Shown in pieces: positions 53,768-64,000 of a DNA stretch of 64,000 nucleotides. The stretch comes from Babesia bovis T2Bo (taxonomy: Eukaryota; Apicomplexa; Aconoidasida; Piroplasmida; Babesiidae): contig NW_026261571.1 of NCBI RefSeq assembly GCF_000165395.2, forward strand, positions 1,636,501 through 1,700,500, read 5' to 3'. The notes under the pieces were generated by a model, which did not search any database, had not been told where the DNA came from, and was given only the letters and a program-made list of their open reading frames with translations. A program made the translations under genes and the position numbers. Numbering within the stretch: the stretch's first letter is position 1; the number at the start of each line of letters is the position of its first letter.

Positions 53768-54286
53768 ATGAAAGGGTCTCAATCATCACACAGCTATGTG
53801 CTGAACAAGCCCACCAAAATTGAGTTTCACAAGCTGCGTATACTAATACTTGATGCTCCAAACAATTCAAACGTCAAGTTATATTTGCACGAAATGCTTG
53901 ATTTTGGAGTTACTTATCTTGTGCGGACTTGTGAAACTAATTATGATGATTCGGCAATAATTGAAGAAAATATTGCTATCAAGGAGCTTATATTTAACGA
54001 CGGAGAACCACCATCGGATGAAATAGTTGCCGAGTGGTTAAAGCTTGTCAAGGAGGTGGTTGCAAGCAATGGTTCTGTGGCGGTACACTGTGTCGCTGGA
54101 CTTGGTCGTGCACCAGTTCTAGCTTGCATCGCTCTTGTAGAATACGGTATGCATCCTTTGGATGCCATATGTTTCGTGCGTGAAAGGAGGAAGGGGGCAA
54201 TAAACCGCAAGCAGCTGGAATTTCTCAAATCATACAAGAAGCGCAAAAATACTGGTTCATGCATGCGATTTTGTCCCGTTATGTAA
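53768..54286 (+). CDS. PRL (PTP4A) phosphatase with CAAX box
   Basis: Single exon, 172 residues. The dual-specificity phosphatase signature is HCVAGLGRAP (catalytic Cys ~107, Arg ~113), and the upstream general-acid strand is FNDGEPPSDE. The C-terminal four residues CPVM form a prenylation (CAAX) box. PRL phosphatases are membrane-tethered by farnesylation. The ATG at 53768 fits the family length; the 5' extension starting with TTG is not used. Confidence 0.92.
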   Translation: MKGSQSSHSYVLNKPTKIEFHKLRILILDAPNNSNVKLYLHEMLDFGVTYLVRTCETNYDDSAIIEENIAIKELIFNDGEPPSDEIVAEWLKLVKEVVASNGSVAVHCVAGLGRAPVLACIALVEYGMHPLDAICFVRERRKGAINRKQLEFLKSYKKRKNTGSCMRFCPVM

Positions 54287-55201
54287 CCAACATCATACCC
54301 CTAATTCATAGAGCTTAATAAAAGCTGGTGGCAAACTTTTCGTTAAACATTAGATATAATATTACGTTCCACTGTCATTAACTGTCTTACGATGGTATAG
54401 AGACTGCATGGAACTGTTAAGGTTAACTTGATATGTGTTACTATTTAGTGGTACAGGAACTAAAATGTTTCTACAGGAATATATAGTTGACAAAACGTTT
54501 ATACTTCGTTAGCTTCCATGTTCAGCAAATGTGATGACTAATAACGTCTGCTTCATGTACGATTGAATTTAAAATTACGAGCTTAAAACCGCAAAAATAT
54601 GCAAAGCCGATTCACCTGCTCGATGATATAGTAGCATGTAGAACAGGAATCTCACATAAGGTGGTACAATGAGAAGAGGCACCTATATAAACTATATGTT
54701 ATCAATTATACAAACAAGCCAAAAATTGTGAACTATTTCGTCATATAGTAACACATTTGGTGGATAGAACACTACTGTAATATATAGAGGCCATGCGTAG
54801 TGGTAGATGTCACCGTACGGTTTCCGGCATAAGAAGTGCGGGCCACATGAGAATGTACTAGGGTAGTTCATTATATATCACGGCAACATCCTATATCATA
54901 TGACTCTACAATTGTACTTGATATAGTCCCCGCACCATATATGGAAATGAACATGCATTAAAATTGGTTCACGGCTATCCGATGCATACATTTTGTAAGT
55001 TACTCTATTAAGAATATATTATTCTTCATAATATATTCAACCATTAGGTATCCGCTTGCGTTATACAGACGTATGTGGTTTGCCTGCTTAAGGTGCATTG
55101 GACAGAGTGAAGCTTGATTGTATAGTTGTCGTTGTTGTTTCATTAGCTAGAAACACATCCAACATCATTACATTGCTTTTTATGTATTGATATTTGTGAG
55201 G
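54287..55201. promoter_or_regulatory. Spacer containing the duplicated 5' flank (copy 1)
   Basis: About 915 bp without a gene. Its last 218 bp (54984-55201) belong to a repeat also found at 56639-56856. Confidence 0.5.
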
Positions 55202-55255
55202 ATGGCAGGATTCCGTAAAGTATCTGCCTGCTTCGTAGGCTTCGTTGCCGTTAAC
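54984..55255 (+). repeat. Duplicated 5' flank and signal-peptide region (copy 1)
   Basis: About 272 bp, matching 56639-56910 almost exactly, with the first differences only within the first codons after the signal peptide start. It covers promoter/5' UTR and the start of the coding region. Confidence 0.85.
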
Positions 55256-55883
55256 TATTTATGTCAAAGTGTAATGTCGAATGATGTAACTTCGGATGAA
55301 GCTGTGGAAAGTACATCGGTAAAAGATGACGTTGGCGATGACAGCATCACCCTATCACCGTTGGCTTACAGTCCATTGTATGCTTTGCGCCGTGATGTTG
55401 AATCAAAGATGAAAGACATTGACTTTAATTTACTTAACTTACGCTACGGTCAAATATTGGATCGCATAGTTAATCACGTTCCAAAGGATTCTGATTTGTT
55501 AGAATGTGGCAATATTTTGAAGGAAAACGTCGCAATATTGAAGAAAGATTTACCTGCTGAATTCGCAATTGAAATTAATGGTCAACAACCTGGCAAACTA
55601 TCATTTCTAATTCAGAAATACTTGCCTCTATACATGGCGGAAAGAATAGCAAGCCATACGTTACCTCAGGGTAAGAAATCTTTGCTACAAAATGAATGGA
55701 TGAAACTACGCAGAATGATAATAAATTTTATTGACGACGCACTAAAAACACCTAAAATGCTTTGCATCGAAGGCAAAGCTCAGAAAAACATGGAAGGTAA
55801 CATGTGGTTAAAAATCTTCAGAGGTTAACAATCTAGCATCGGACAATAAAAACGAATCAGCGGGTGACAGTTCGCAAGATTAA
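55202..55883 (+). CDS. Secreted protein of the tandem pair, one-domain copy
   Basis: Encoded by 55202-55793 plus 55834-55883 if a 40-nt intron (GTAACA...ATCTAG) is removed, which gives a Ser/Asn/Glu-rich C-terminus; without splicing the ORF ends at 55828 (208 residues). Signal peptide MAGFRKVSACFVGFVAVN, then an acidic spacer, then one copy of a ~120-residue helical domain (start ~residue 75, with AEFAIEINGQQPGKLSFLI). The domain is found twice in the next gene. I do not recognise a named family; size and secretion recall piroplasm surface or merozoite proteins. Confidence 0.75.
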
Positions 55884-56156
55884 TATATCAAATGGTGAAA
55901 TGATCACCAGCGAACCACGACACACTTTAAAGAAAAGCAATGCAGTCAAATTCTTGATTTCCTTGCCAACATAGCATGTCTATTAACGGCTTCTATTGAA
56001 AGTATAGGTCAATGAACCATGCTAATAATGTAACGATAAGAAAATTCAGACAACAGATAATCAATATACGTATATGGTGTCACCAGCCAATGAACATACT
56101 TTTTTGCTACAGATTAGCTCTACTGTAACTAAATATGGCACTTGTGCCCACCTATT

Positions 56157-56412
56157 TGCCCTACCGTTAATCTACTTTATCGGCTAGAGTAGTATATTGG
56201 TGGCAATAAAACTCTCCAATACTGGATTCCATATCTGTTTCCATCTGCTGTAGCCTATATCCGCAACATCTATCTGTTATGGCAAGTTTATACGTTGTTA
56301 GTATCTATTCGGGAACATTATATTTGATTGATGCATACGCCACAATGTAGCATGAAACGTGGACAAAGAGACCACGCTATACTTATATCAGTTCTGATAT
56401 TGTGGAAACTTA
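56157..56412 (+). repeat. Duplicated 3' flank (copy 1)
   Basis: 256 bp nearly identical to 58116-58371 (one difference seen by eye), lying after the first gene. Confidence 0.85.
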
Positions 56413-56638
56413 TCATATAACTTTCTATATAAGTAACGACCAAATTGTAAACGGATGGCCTCATTATGCGCCACTTAACATGACGTACCCTTATTCGTCC
56501 GAATATATATACATGCTATGAATATTCCACATGCATAACAGTTATAAAATTTCTAATATACTGCCAACATAGAAAAGATAAGTTATGGAATGCATTCTTC
56601 ATCTATGCATTTACCTCTGGGGTACTCCCAACCATAAC
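56413..56638. other. Unduplicated spacer
   Basis: A 226-bp spacer between the 3' repeat of copy 1 and the 5' repeat of copy 2. No gene. Confidence 0.4.
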
Positions 56639-56910
56639 GCATACATTTTGTAAGTTACTCTATTAAGAATATATTATTCTTCATAATATATTCAACCATT
56701 AGGTATCCGCTTGCGTTATACAGACGTATGTGGTTTGCCTGCTTAAGGTGCATTGGACAGAGTGAAGCTTGATTGTATAGTTGTCGTTGTTGTTTCATTA
56801 GCTAGAAACACATCCAACATCATTACATTGCTTTTTATGTATTGATATTTGTGAGGATGGCAGGATTCCGTAAAGTATCCGCCTTCTTCGTAGGCTTCGT
56901 TGCCGTTAAC
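56639..56910 (+). repeat. Duplicated 5' flank and signal-peptide region (copy 2)
   Basis: Partner of 54984-55255; spacing between copies is 1,655 bp. Confidence 0.85.
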
Positions 56911-57921
56911 TGCTTCTTTGTGGCTGAGTTTTCTTTTGCAGAAGTACTCCCCAATGCCAGTACTCGTCCTTGTTATAAGGTTTTTAGGCACCCCGCATCA
57001 TCAGTTAGTGTATGCTGCGCCCCTGCATACAAGCCACTATTAATTCAAGAACACTGTGGACGCAGGGCTAATAATCTTGACTTCCAACTTTTGGACAAGC
57101 GCGTGAAACAATTTTACAACCGTATTCAGAACCATCGTACTACTAAAGATTCATTGCAGCCTTATGAAACGCATGTGTACAAGATGCTGGACAACACTAA
57201 GGAAAGCATGCCAATTGATTTGGCAGATGATTGCTGCAGTCTTAGGTCTGGTCAAATGCCCCTGTGGTTCCTTTACCATTTGGCTTCTTACATTGCCAGG
57301 CGTCTTAGTGCTGAACTTAGCCCCGGCATGACATATCAAGCGAGGAGACAAAGAGATGAGCACTACAGGAAGATTTATGAGTTTGTAGATGAAGCTATTA
57401 AGACCCCTGCTTTGATTCATGTAGACAGGCCTGATCAGCCTGCTAAGGAAGCTGCTGCTGTCGCATCACCTGTATCTGCTCCCAATGAGACTCTAAACAT
57501 ATCTACAAAACCATTCTACTTGACCCACATCCCTAGTAAAACATGGAATGAAAAGCTGGCCGAGAAATGCAACCTTCGTCTTTTGGAGGACCGCCTCGCC
57601 AAGATTCACCAACGTATTATCGACGGTGCTGCAGCGGAGCCATCTGCTATCTATAGCAACTTGGCCTTGAAGGAAATCAAGAAGACTGTTAAGGATTTCC
57701 CTGTTGATTTGGCCTGGGAATTGTTCAAGCACGATTCTGGTAGATTGTCTAAGATGACCACTATGCAGTTGGCTCCTTACTTTGCCAAGAGGCTAGCTGG
57801 TGCTCTTTGTGATCAATTGGGTATGAAGCATGGCAATTCTGAGTGGATGCGCCACTACCTGGCATTGCGCAAATACATTGAGGAAATCTTGAAGACCCCG
57901 GATACTGTCTACATTGACTAA
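56857..57921 (+). CDS. Secreted protein of the tandem pair, two-domain copy
   Basis: Single exon, 354 residues. The signal peptide (MAGFRKVSAFFVGFVAVN) is nearly identical to that of the preceding gene, but the rest is strongly divergent. Two copies of the ~120-residue helical domain are present, at ~residues 70-195 and 230-354, both ending in a similar motif (EAIKTPALIHVD, EILKTPDTVYID). They are separated by a Pro/Ala-rich linker. Seven Cys are seen in the first half. The layout is a two-domain version of the one-domain gene. Babesia 12D3 is of similar size, but that resemblance is only from memory of size and is not established. Confidence 0.78.
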   Translation: MAGFRKVSAFFVGFVAVNCFFVAEFSFAEVLPNASTRPCYKVFRHPASSVSVCCAPAYKPLLIQEHCGRRANNLDFQLLDKRVKQFYNRIQNHRTTKDSLQPYETHVYKMLDNTKESMPIDLADDCCSLRSGQMPLWFLYHLASYIARRLSAELSPGMTYQARRQRDEHYRKIYEFVDEAIKTPALIHVDRPDQPAKEAAAVASPVSAPNETLNISTKPFYLTHIPSKTWNEKLAEKCNLRLLEDRLAKIHQRIIDGAAAEPSAIYSNLALKEIKKTVKDFPVDLAWELFKHDSGRLSKMTTMQLAPYFAKRLAGALCDQLGMKHGNSEWMRHYLALRKYIEEILKTPDTVYID

Positions 57922-58115
57922 GGATAAAGATGCATAACATGCGTGTTGTAGCACTTTAAATGTCAGTTTGTTTGCAGCTATGCAAAGCATAGTGCCTATT
58001 GTTATACAAATGAGGTTCAACTGAGTTGATCAAATTCGGAACACTAATGTAGTTAAATAATATTGAAAACATTCACAACCGTTGCAATTGAACTGTATTA
58101 AACTATTCATTCGCC

Positions 58116-58371
58116 TGCCCTACCGTTACTCTACTTTATCGGCTAGAGTAGTATATTGGTGGCAATAAAACTCTCCAATACTGGATTCCATATCTGTTTC
58201 CATCTGCTGTAGCCTATATCCGCAACATCTATCTGTTATGGCAAGTTTATACGTTGTTAGTATCTATTCGGGAACATTATATTTGATTGATGCATACGCC
58301 ACAATGTAGCATGAAACGTGGACAAAGAGACCACGCTATACTTATATCAGTTCTGATATTGTGGAAACTTA
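58116..58371 (+). repeat. Duplicated 3' flank (copy 2)
   Basis: Partner of 56157-56412; offset 1,959 bp. Confidence 0.85.
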
Positions 58372-59292
58372 GTGTGCACTAAATTTATCATAGACGATGA
58401 TGTATAACGGCGATACCTTTCTAACATTGTTCATTCGCTTAGGTTCATTAATAACAAAGTTTAATTTAACAGGCGTATATTGTCATTGCATTCACCCATA
58501 TGATGCTAGTAAATATTGGTATTTATATATTGAACATAGAACCAATTACACTGCGAAGTTACGTGGATTGGTAGTAAGTTATAAATTACCTATGAATATA
58601 CTAAAATCTTTACATCCGAACATTTACCAAGCATTCATAATTGAACAAATTTAATACCATAACAAGATCCATGAGATCGAAGAAAATATGAATAAAAATT
58701 GCGATGTATTTTATAGCATCATTAATAACGTCGGAATTATTCACGTAATAAAACCATAAACACCATTTATAACTATAACGTCAGCTAATACCTATAATCG
58801 ACAAAGTTGAATAATTGTAAGTGGCCCATCGCCGTAAACATGGCTCAAGAGTGAACAAAATGATCCATTTATATTTTCAATGAACTACATTGATCATACA
58901 ACGTAGTAAGTCCTGCATTTCGAGTTAGTCAGATTACTTTTATATGCTTGATACAATAACAAAATTTTCATGTCGTATTATTACTGGTATATACAAACAC
59001 CAGCCATTTGGCAATGTTTGTAAGCAATAAGATTTATGGCCATTACATACTTTATCAACTATTTCCAGTTGACAGATCAGGGTTTTACACATTTTGGATA
59101 CACATTCCCACGTACGGAGCAATTCATACAAAAAGAGGGATAATTACACTGTTTTGGAGAAGATAGAGGCCTACTGCCATGAAAAATCGTTTGTCGTTTT
59201 TATGCCGAATATCCTGATAGTTATAACTGGTTTTTATTAGCATATTTGTGCCTGATTCTTGTGCCCGAGATGTGTAGGTCGAGGAAGACAGG
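58372..59292. other. AT-rich spacer upstream of the ApiAP2 gene
   Basis: About 920 bp without a supported gene. An 85-codon ORF at 58397-58654 has no recognisable features and may be chance. Confidence 0.35.
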
Positions 59293-61385
59293 ATGCCGGA
59301 AATGTGTGGTCTTGTGGAGTGCCCATTAACTGTTCGTATGTTGCGGCGTTTACCCGTATTGAATGGTATATCATATGACGATCGAAGGCGGCGTTGGTGT
59401 GTAAGGGTACCTTCTGAGATTTGTGATTTTGGTCAGCCTTTATACTTTAGTGCTACTGAGTCTGACGCTTCTACGGCGTGGTTATCTGCCGCATATCATT
59501 GGTGTCGTTTGATACTTTCTCACGTTCGTAATGATGTAGATCAGTGTTCCTGCGGTGTTTGTCAGATTCCTACCGATGACCCTGCTGACGGTGTTAGGTT
59601 GTCTGCATATGATTTCAGCGAATCATCTGCTGATGGCATATATGCTTCTGCAATCGTGCCTTACGGTGGATGTAATTCTTCATCTGTTTGGTCATCATCT
59701 GATGGTGACAATATATTATCAAACTGTAATTGTATGAGTTATTCATTTCCTGGCGTTTTACCGGATGGCGTGAATTCTCCTGATGCAATGATAAGTTCTT
59801 CCGAAATTTCTGGTATGATTTTAAATTCTGATTTAGATTTGCACTCTAACATTGATTATCATTTATCATCTGTAGATAGCTGTTTCGGTAATATCACAGT
59901 TAGCGAGTCCGCCAAAACTGTTGCTAATGAAAACATCGGCACTGGTAATTTAAAAGATAAAATGGTAAATCGTCGCTTTGGTTGCATCAAACCAACTCCG
60001 GGAATTTGCCGAGAAAAAAAGCGCAATGCTTTTGGCAAACATGTAGCACATTCAAGTACCATAAGAGAATGCGACCATGATGAAAATGGGCGCACAGGGG
60101 TTTCAAATAATACATACGCTTCTAAACGTAGATATCCTAAACCAACATCTGATAAATCCAGAGCGTATTCATCATTGGTTCATGCCCTATCGTATGATAA
60201 TGACAATGTAATACAGGGGAACCAAAGGGAACACTGCACCGATTGTTCAGAGGCACCATCGTTTTTTGCAGACACATCGGCATCTTCTATGGTTGGGGAT
60301 GACAACCGATTTACATACGTGGTTCAGGGCCATGTAAATTATGACAACCTTCATTCATCATATAGTAACAATTTAGAAAGTGATGACATGGAATTATTCA
60401 TGTCATTTGACCGTATGAATAGTAACAATGATACGGGAAAAGAAAGAAAAGGTGATTCGAAGTCGTGCATTACTTCATTTACCAGTATTAATCACGGTGA
60501 AGGTTGCAAATCTGATTTCGGTGGTAGTAATATTGATTCATCTGTTACGTCAGATCCACCGCTAAGTTATAAAACAGATGAACCAAGGTTTACTGAACAC
60601 GATGTGGGCGATTACAATGGTGGTGTACTGCTGTGCGATGCCCCTGTTTCCTCGCCATCTGTATCATTGCATTCTGGTGGATTTGAATTGCAACCTTCAT
60701 CTAGTACGTCCGGTGGTATCAAGTATCCAAATACAGATAGTATTATAAAGACTGATTATAATATGCGTGACGATAATAATGGTGAAATAAGGTCACTCAA
60801 GTCTCGACGTACTTCGAAAATACATCGTTCCACTACACCTCATTCATCCAATGATATAGCTGATTCATTACGTCCTTGGTACAGAGGTAAATTTAGATAA
60901 ATTTCATTTTCATTTGTCTTCAAGAAGTATTCTGGGTTCCAAGCATTTCGCGTTGGCGTACATCTTATAATGATGAATTTGGTCTCCGCCACACGAAGAC
61001 ATTTACTCCATCTTTTTTCGGTGGTGTTAAAGCAGCCTATGATGCTGCTGTTGAGTATAAAACTGCCGTGGAGCGTATTTGCCGTGCTACTGGCATTAGT
61101 GATGAAGAACGCGTGACATTGAGGCGCAATGCTGACATGTCATTGAAGCGTAAACGTTTACCTCGTTGCTCCAATAGTGATTCTGAATCTTCACCATCGA
61201 CAAGCAATACTGGAAATAGACCTGCTTTACTGTCAACTACACGTTTATTGAAATCGGTTGATGAACCTATTACTGTGGAACCTAAGTTAAGCGCTCCACC
61301 TACAAACGATGGTCCAAGTACATCTAATCAATTTGATAAGTTATCTAAGCAGATTCCAAGTTCAATATATACAAATGCTGAGTAA
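59293..61385 (+). CDS. ApiAP2 transcription factor with two AP2-like domains
   Basis: Exons 59293-60886 and 60925-61385 (38-nt intron); 684 residues. The first AP2-like domain is at residues ~20-75 (LPVLNGISYDDRRRRWCVRV, then a helix with TAWLSAAYHWCRL). The second, at ~533-585, is split from the long low-complexity Ser/Asp/Asn-rich middle by the intron: FWVPSISRWRTSY followed by GGVKAAYDAAVEYKTAVER. ApiAP2 proteins are the main sequence-specific transcription regulators of apicomplexans. The N-terminal domain is the less typical. The C-terminal tail after domain two is Ser/Pro-rich. Confidence 0.83.
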
Positions 61386-61502
61386 CGGCGAAATTAGCAT
61401 TTAATATTTTAAGTTTTGAAATCAGTAAGTTTTATAGTCCATTAAAAAATGTGACTTGGCACATTATCCTCAATCTCGCATTTATATTTTGCTTTATACT
61501 TG

Positions 61503-62462
61503 ATGGTTTGTAACATAACTACTAGTGTTTCCGCGAGGCATTTTGCCGAGCGCTTATTATCGGAGGTCCCTCTCAAGGGCTCTGATGATTCTTGCGATAA
61601 GGAGCCATGTTCGGTAATTTTACTGTTACACATCGTTATAATTGTTTATGATAGGATGATCATAGTTCCAACTGTGGCACTCATGGCTCATTCCCTCCTG
61701 GTTTTGGTCATGACAACTCTGCTGTAAGCATATATGTTATTTTCTAATGTATAAAGGAACGTGAGCTTTTTGAGCGTGATATTTCAGACAAGTATCGGGG
61801 ATGCCAGCTGTTGGTTGTGGAGACTGTTGTTCGATATTTTCCAGGTTACGTGAAGAGGGTAAAGCTGCTTATACTTCTGGCAACTACAAATTGGCATCGA
61901 ACTTCTACGATAAGGTCGGTTGATATCAGCATTATCTGGTTGTAATATTCCCATAGATTTTGATACAACTGGATTACACATTTACTGATGACCCTGAGTG
62001 GAAAGCGAAATTTCGGGAGATTGAGACAAGTTCGCACATGAATTTGGGTCTTTGTCGATTCCGTTTGAAGGAATATCGCCAGGCTATTTTTCATTGTAAT
62101 CGGGTATGTGTATAAGGCTAATATCTCTTACAAGGGCGTAGGTATTGTCTTTCAGCGAGAACCACGTAAAGGCTTTAATACGGCGTGGTCTTTGTTATAT
62201 GCATCTCTCTGAATATTCCAAGGCTGCAGAGGTTGTCCATCAGATAATACAGTTTATGTATCCATAGGATTTCAAAAAGGTCTTGGAAATTGAAGATGAC
62301 AATTGCACTGCACGTGAGCAGCTAATTGCCATAGACAAGCTCGTGAGTGTACATTAAGGATATATATACCTGTTGCAGCGTCAAAGTGATGCCCATAGCG
62401 AAAGATCACTATACACCGCCATGCTAGGTGTGAAAGACGATGCTGGTCATATTTCCAAGTAG
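61503..62462 (+). CDS. TPR-domain co-chaperone-like protein
   Basis: Eight exons: 61503-61613, 61655-61723, 61757-61791, 61845-61914, 61957-62103, 62142-62231, 62268-62342 and 62379-62462; introns 41, 33, 53, 42, 38, 36 and 36 nt; 226 residues. Three tetratricopeptide units are visible: KLREEGKAAYTSGNYKLAS, HMNLGLCRFRLKEYRQAIF and ALIRRGLCYMHLSEYSKA, followed by a final helix. The arrangement is like the TPR part of FKBP- or Hsp90-co-chaperones, but no other domain remains. The 53-nt third intron uses the donor GTATCG. Function is inferred from the fold only. Confidence 0.75.
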
Positions 62463-62813
62463 ACCTAGAGGCATTCTTCCAACGTTGTAGACAGGGATAA
62501 CATTATTGACAATAAACTGCGGGTCAGCAGCATATCCAATATATATTTCCCCTAAATAATATTTTGGATATTATATTATTTTTATTATAGTTTCATAAAA
62601 TTTGTTATTTGTGTCGCCTTCCCCATCGGCGCGTGGTATCTACTTAGGGACTCTCGTGTTACATTCAACAGTTTTTTGTTAACACATTAGGTATACCATT
62701 GTTATTATATAGCACAATTTCAGCGCTGGTTGCTGCTCTATTGGGAGTCCAAGTTATAGGCGCTTTAGTTACCTTTTGGATGTTTGTCGTTGCTAATTTT
62801 GCTATTTTATAAA
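62463..62813. promoter_or_regulatory. Intergenic spacer upstream of ubiquilin
   Basis: 351 bp, AT-rich, between two plus-strand genes; no coding potential is visible. Confidence 0.4.
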
Positions 62814-63844
62814 ATGGCTATAAACGTGACTATAAAAATAAGCGGTGGCGAGACATTTGTTGTCGAGGTAGAGTTATCGATGACTATTTTGGAGCTTAAG
62901 GGAAAATGTGCCGATCGAGCTGGCGCTACTCCAGAAAACCAGCGTTTGATATTTAAAGGTAGATATATGCATAATATTGTAACATTGTTTTCAGGACGCA
63001 TTGTGAAGGATGAAGACACTTTGGAGTCGCTGAAGGTCGAGGATGGCAACACTATTCACCTGGTTAGAAGTGGAGTTAAGCGCACATCACCTCCACCTTC
63101 TGTCTCTGGTACCCGTGAGTTTAGTTACTTATATGAATCATATCCATCACAGAATCTGAATCATGTCCTTTAAGTGCTCCTACGGGAATGCCTGGTACAT
63201 CCAATGTTACCCCTCCCACGTTTACGCCAGATGCTTTTCCATTTCCTCAGTCTGGGCAATTTAACCCTGAGATGCTCAATCAGATGATGCAGGGTGCAGG
63301 TGGTTTTGGTGGAATGCCTGGCATGGGTGGTATACCGGGTGTGGATGACTTTAATCCTCAGACTGCTGCTGCTTTATTCAATAACCCAATGATTCAAGAC
63401 ATGATGCAGCAGATTGCGAACAACCCTCAGTTGTTTAAGGACATTGTCAGCAGCAATCCTATGTTGCAGCCTATGGTTCAGCAGAATCCTATGTTATCTT
63501 ATATGATGAACAACCCTGAGCTTTTGCGCAATATGATGCGTCCAGGGGTTCTTCAGGCAGGTTTGCAGTTACATCAAAGTATGCAGCAGCAACCACAATC
63601 TGCTGGTGCGAATGTTGGAAACCCATTGATGTCCGCTGGTGGTTATCCTGGGTTTGCATTTCCTACTTCGATGCCTGCGGACACTCGTCCACCTGAGGAG
63701 CGTTATGCATTTCAGCTTCAGACATTGCAGGAGATGGGATTTACAAATCGTGATGAGAATATCAGCGTATTGAATTTAACAAATGGCGACATTTCTGCAG
63801 CTATCAGTCGTCTATTAGAGGCTCGTGGCAACCCATCAGTTTGA
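62814..63844 (+). CDS. DSK2: Ubiquilin/DSK2 (UBL-UBA proteasome shuttle)
   Basis: Exons 62814-62958, 62995-63114 and 63153-63844 (introns 36 and 38 nt); 318 residues. Ubiquilins carry ubiquitinated proteins to the proteasome. The N-terminal ubiquitin-like domain (residues 1-75) shows LKGKCADRAGATPENQRLIFKGR and DGNTIHLVRSG. The middle contains STI1-like repeats (IQDMMQQIANNPQLF, PMLSYMMNNPELLRNMM) and Gly/Met/Gln-rich linker. The C-terminal UBA (~275-318) has LQEMGFTNRDENISVL. The order UBL-STI1-UBA is the full DSK2 arrangement. Confidence 0.94.
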
Positions 63845-63910
63845 TGTACAGTCACTAATGTATTTTTTTATTTATCGTGATATATTTAATTTTATGAAAG
63901 AGTTTTTAAA

Positions 63911-64000
63911 ATGCCGCATGCTACATCGTTTAAGCTGTACATCTATTCATTTATCAGCAATGATAAATCGAGAATAGTGCCGGGGTGTATCCTTGGCATG
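63911..64000 (+). CDS. Possible start of the next gene, cut by the window edge
   Basis: An ATG in an AAAATG context at 63911 opens a 30-codon frame running past the end (MPHATSFKLYIYSF...). The spacing of 66 bp to the ubiquilin stop is compact but usual here. An alternative minus-strand C-terminus in the same place cannot be excluded. Confidence 0.28.
   Translation, partial: MPHATSFKLYIYSFISNDKSRIVPGCILGM

Noticed and set aside
56857..57921. Assignment of the secreted protein as Babesia 12D3
   Set aside because: Only size and secretion agree; no specific motif could be matched from the sequence.
1..64000. tRNA genes, rRNA genes, CRISPR arrays, transposons
   Set aside because: No cloverleaf with clear A and B boxes, no rRNA stretch, no regular short repeats with spacers and no transposase or reverse transcriptase ORF were seen on either strand.

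Overview
The window is nuclear DNA of a piroplasmid apicomplexan (Babesia/Theileria lineage). The evidence is a rhoptry-neck protein RON2 with the AMA1-binding disulphide loop, an ApiAP2 transcription factor, two RAP-domain proteins, an iron superoxide dismutase, very compact intergenic spaces and many tiny GT-AG introns, most 32-44 nt long. Species cannot be fixed from the sequence alone. All intron boundaries below were placed by hand from frame continuity, GT/AG ends and protein family alignment; no cDNA was available.

Layout. 0.4-7.4 kb: a membrane protein with unresolved 5' end, an MFS transporter, the mitochondrial SUV3 RNA helicase (minus) and a low-complexity hypothetical protein. 7.6-12.2 kb: RON2 (minus). 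13-20 kb: a degenerate DEAD-box-like protein, a hidden 56-residue ORF, a RAP protein and the ribosome-biogenesis AAA ATPase NVL/Rix7 (minus, 8 exons). 20-26.6 kb: a DDHD-type phospholipase, Fe-SOD, a second RAP protein (8 exons) and an unrecognised gene. 26.8-33.8 kb: an ER DnaJ protein (DNAJB12/14 type), an ASH2-like SPRY protein, CLPTM1 and aspartyl aminopeptidase. 34-40 kb: two inositol polyphosphate 5-phosphatases (one a SAC+5-phosphatase synaptojanin) flanking a displaced copy of PIG-C exon 1. 40.9-45.4 kb: a second DEAD-box-like protein, then a tight same-strand trio (basic mitoribosomal-like protein, PIG-C, KEOPS Pcc1). 45.4-49.3 kb: two secreted hypothetical proteins and a third 5-phosphatase-fold protein. 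50-54.3 kb: snurportin-1, acylphosphatase, a 1.9 kb gene-poor stretch and a prenylatable PRL phosphatase. 55-58.4 kb: a tandem pair of secreted-protein genes with nearly identical flanks but divergent bodies. 59-64 kb: an ApiAP2 protein, a TPR protein, ubiquilin/DSK2 and possibly the start of one more gene.

Themes. Five genes (SUV3, two degenerate DEAD-box-like proteins with organelle-like N-termini, two RAP proteins) point to organellar RNA metabolism. Three 5-phosphatase-domain genes lie within 15 kb, two of them sharing a nearly identical 211-bp block that looks gene-converted. Several convergent pairs have 0-45 bp between stop codons, so their 3' UTRs must overlap antisense. The most unusual structures are the homogenised flanks of the secreted-protein pair, the shared 5-phosphatase block, the PIG-C exon copy and a regional shift in intron length.
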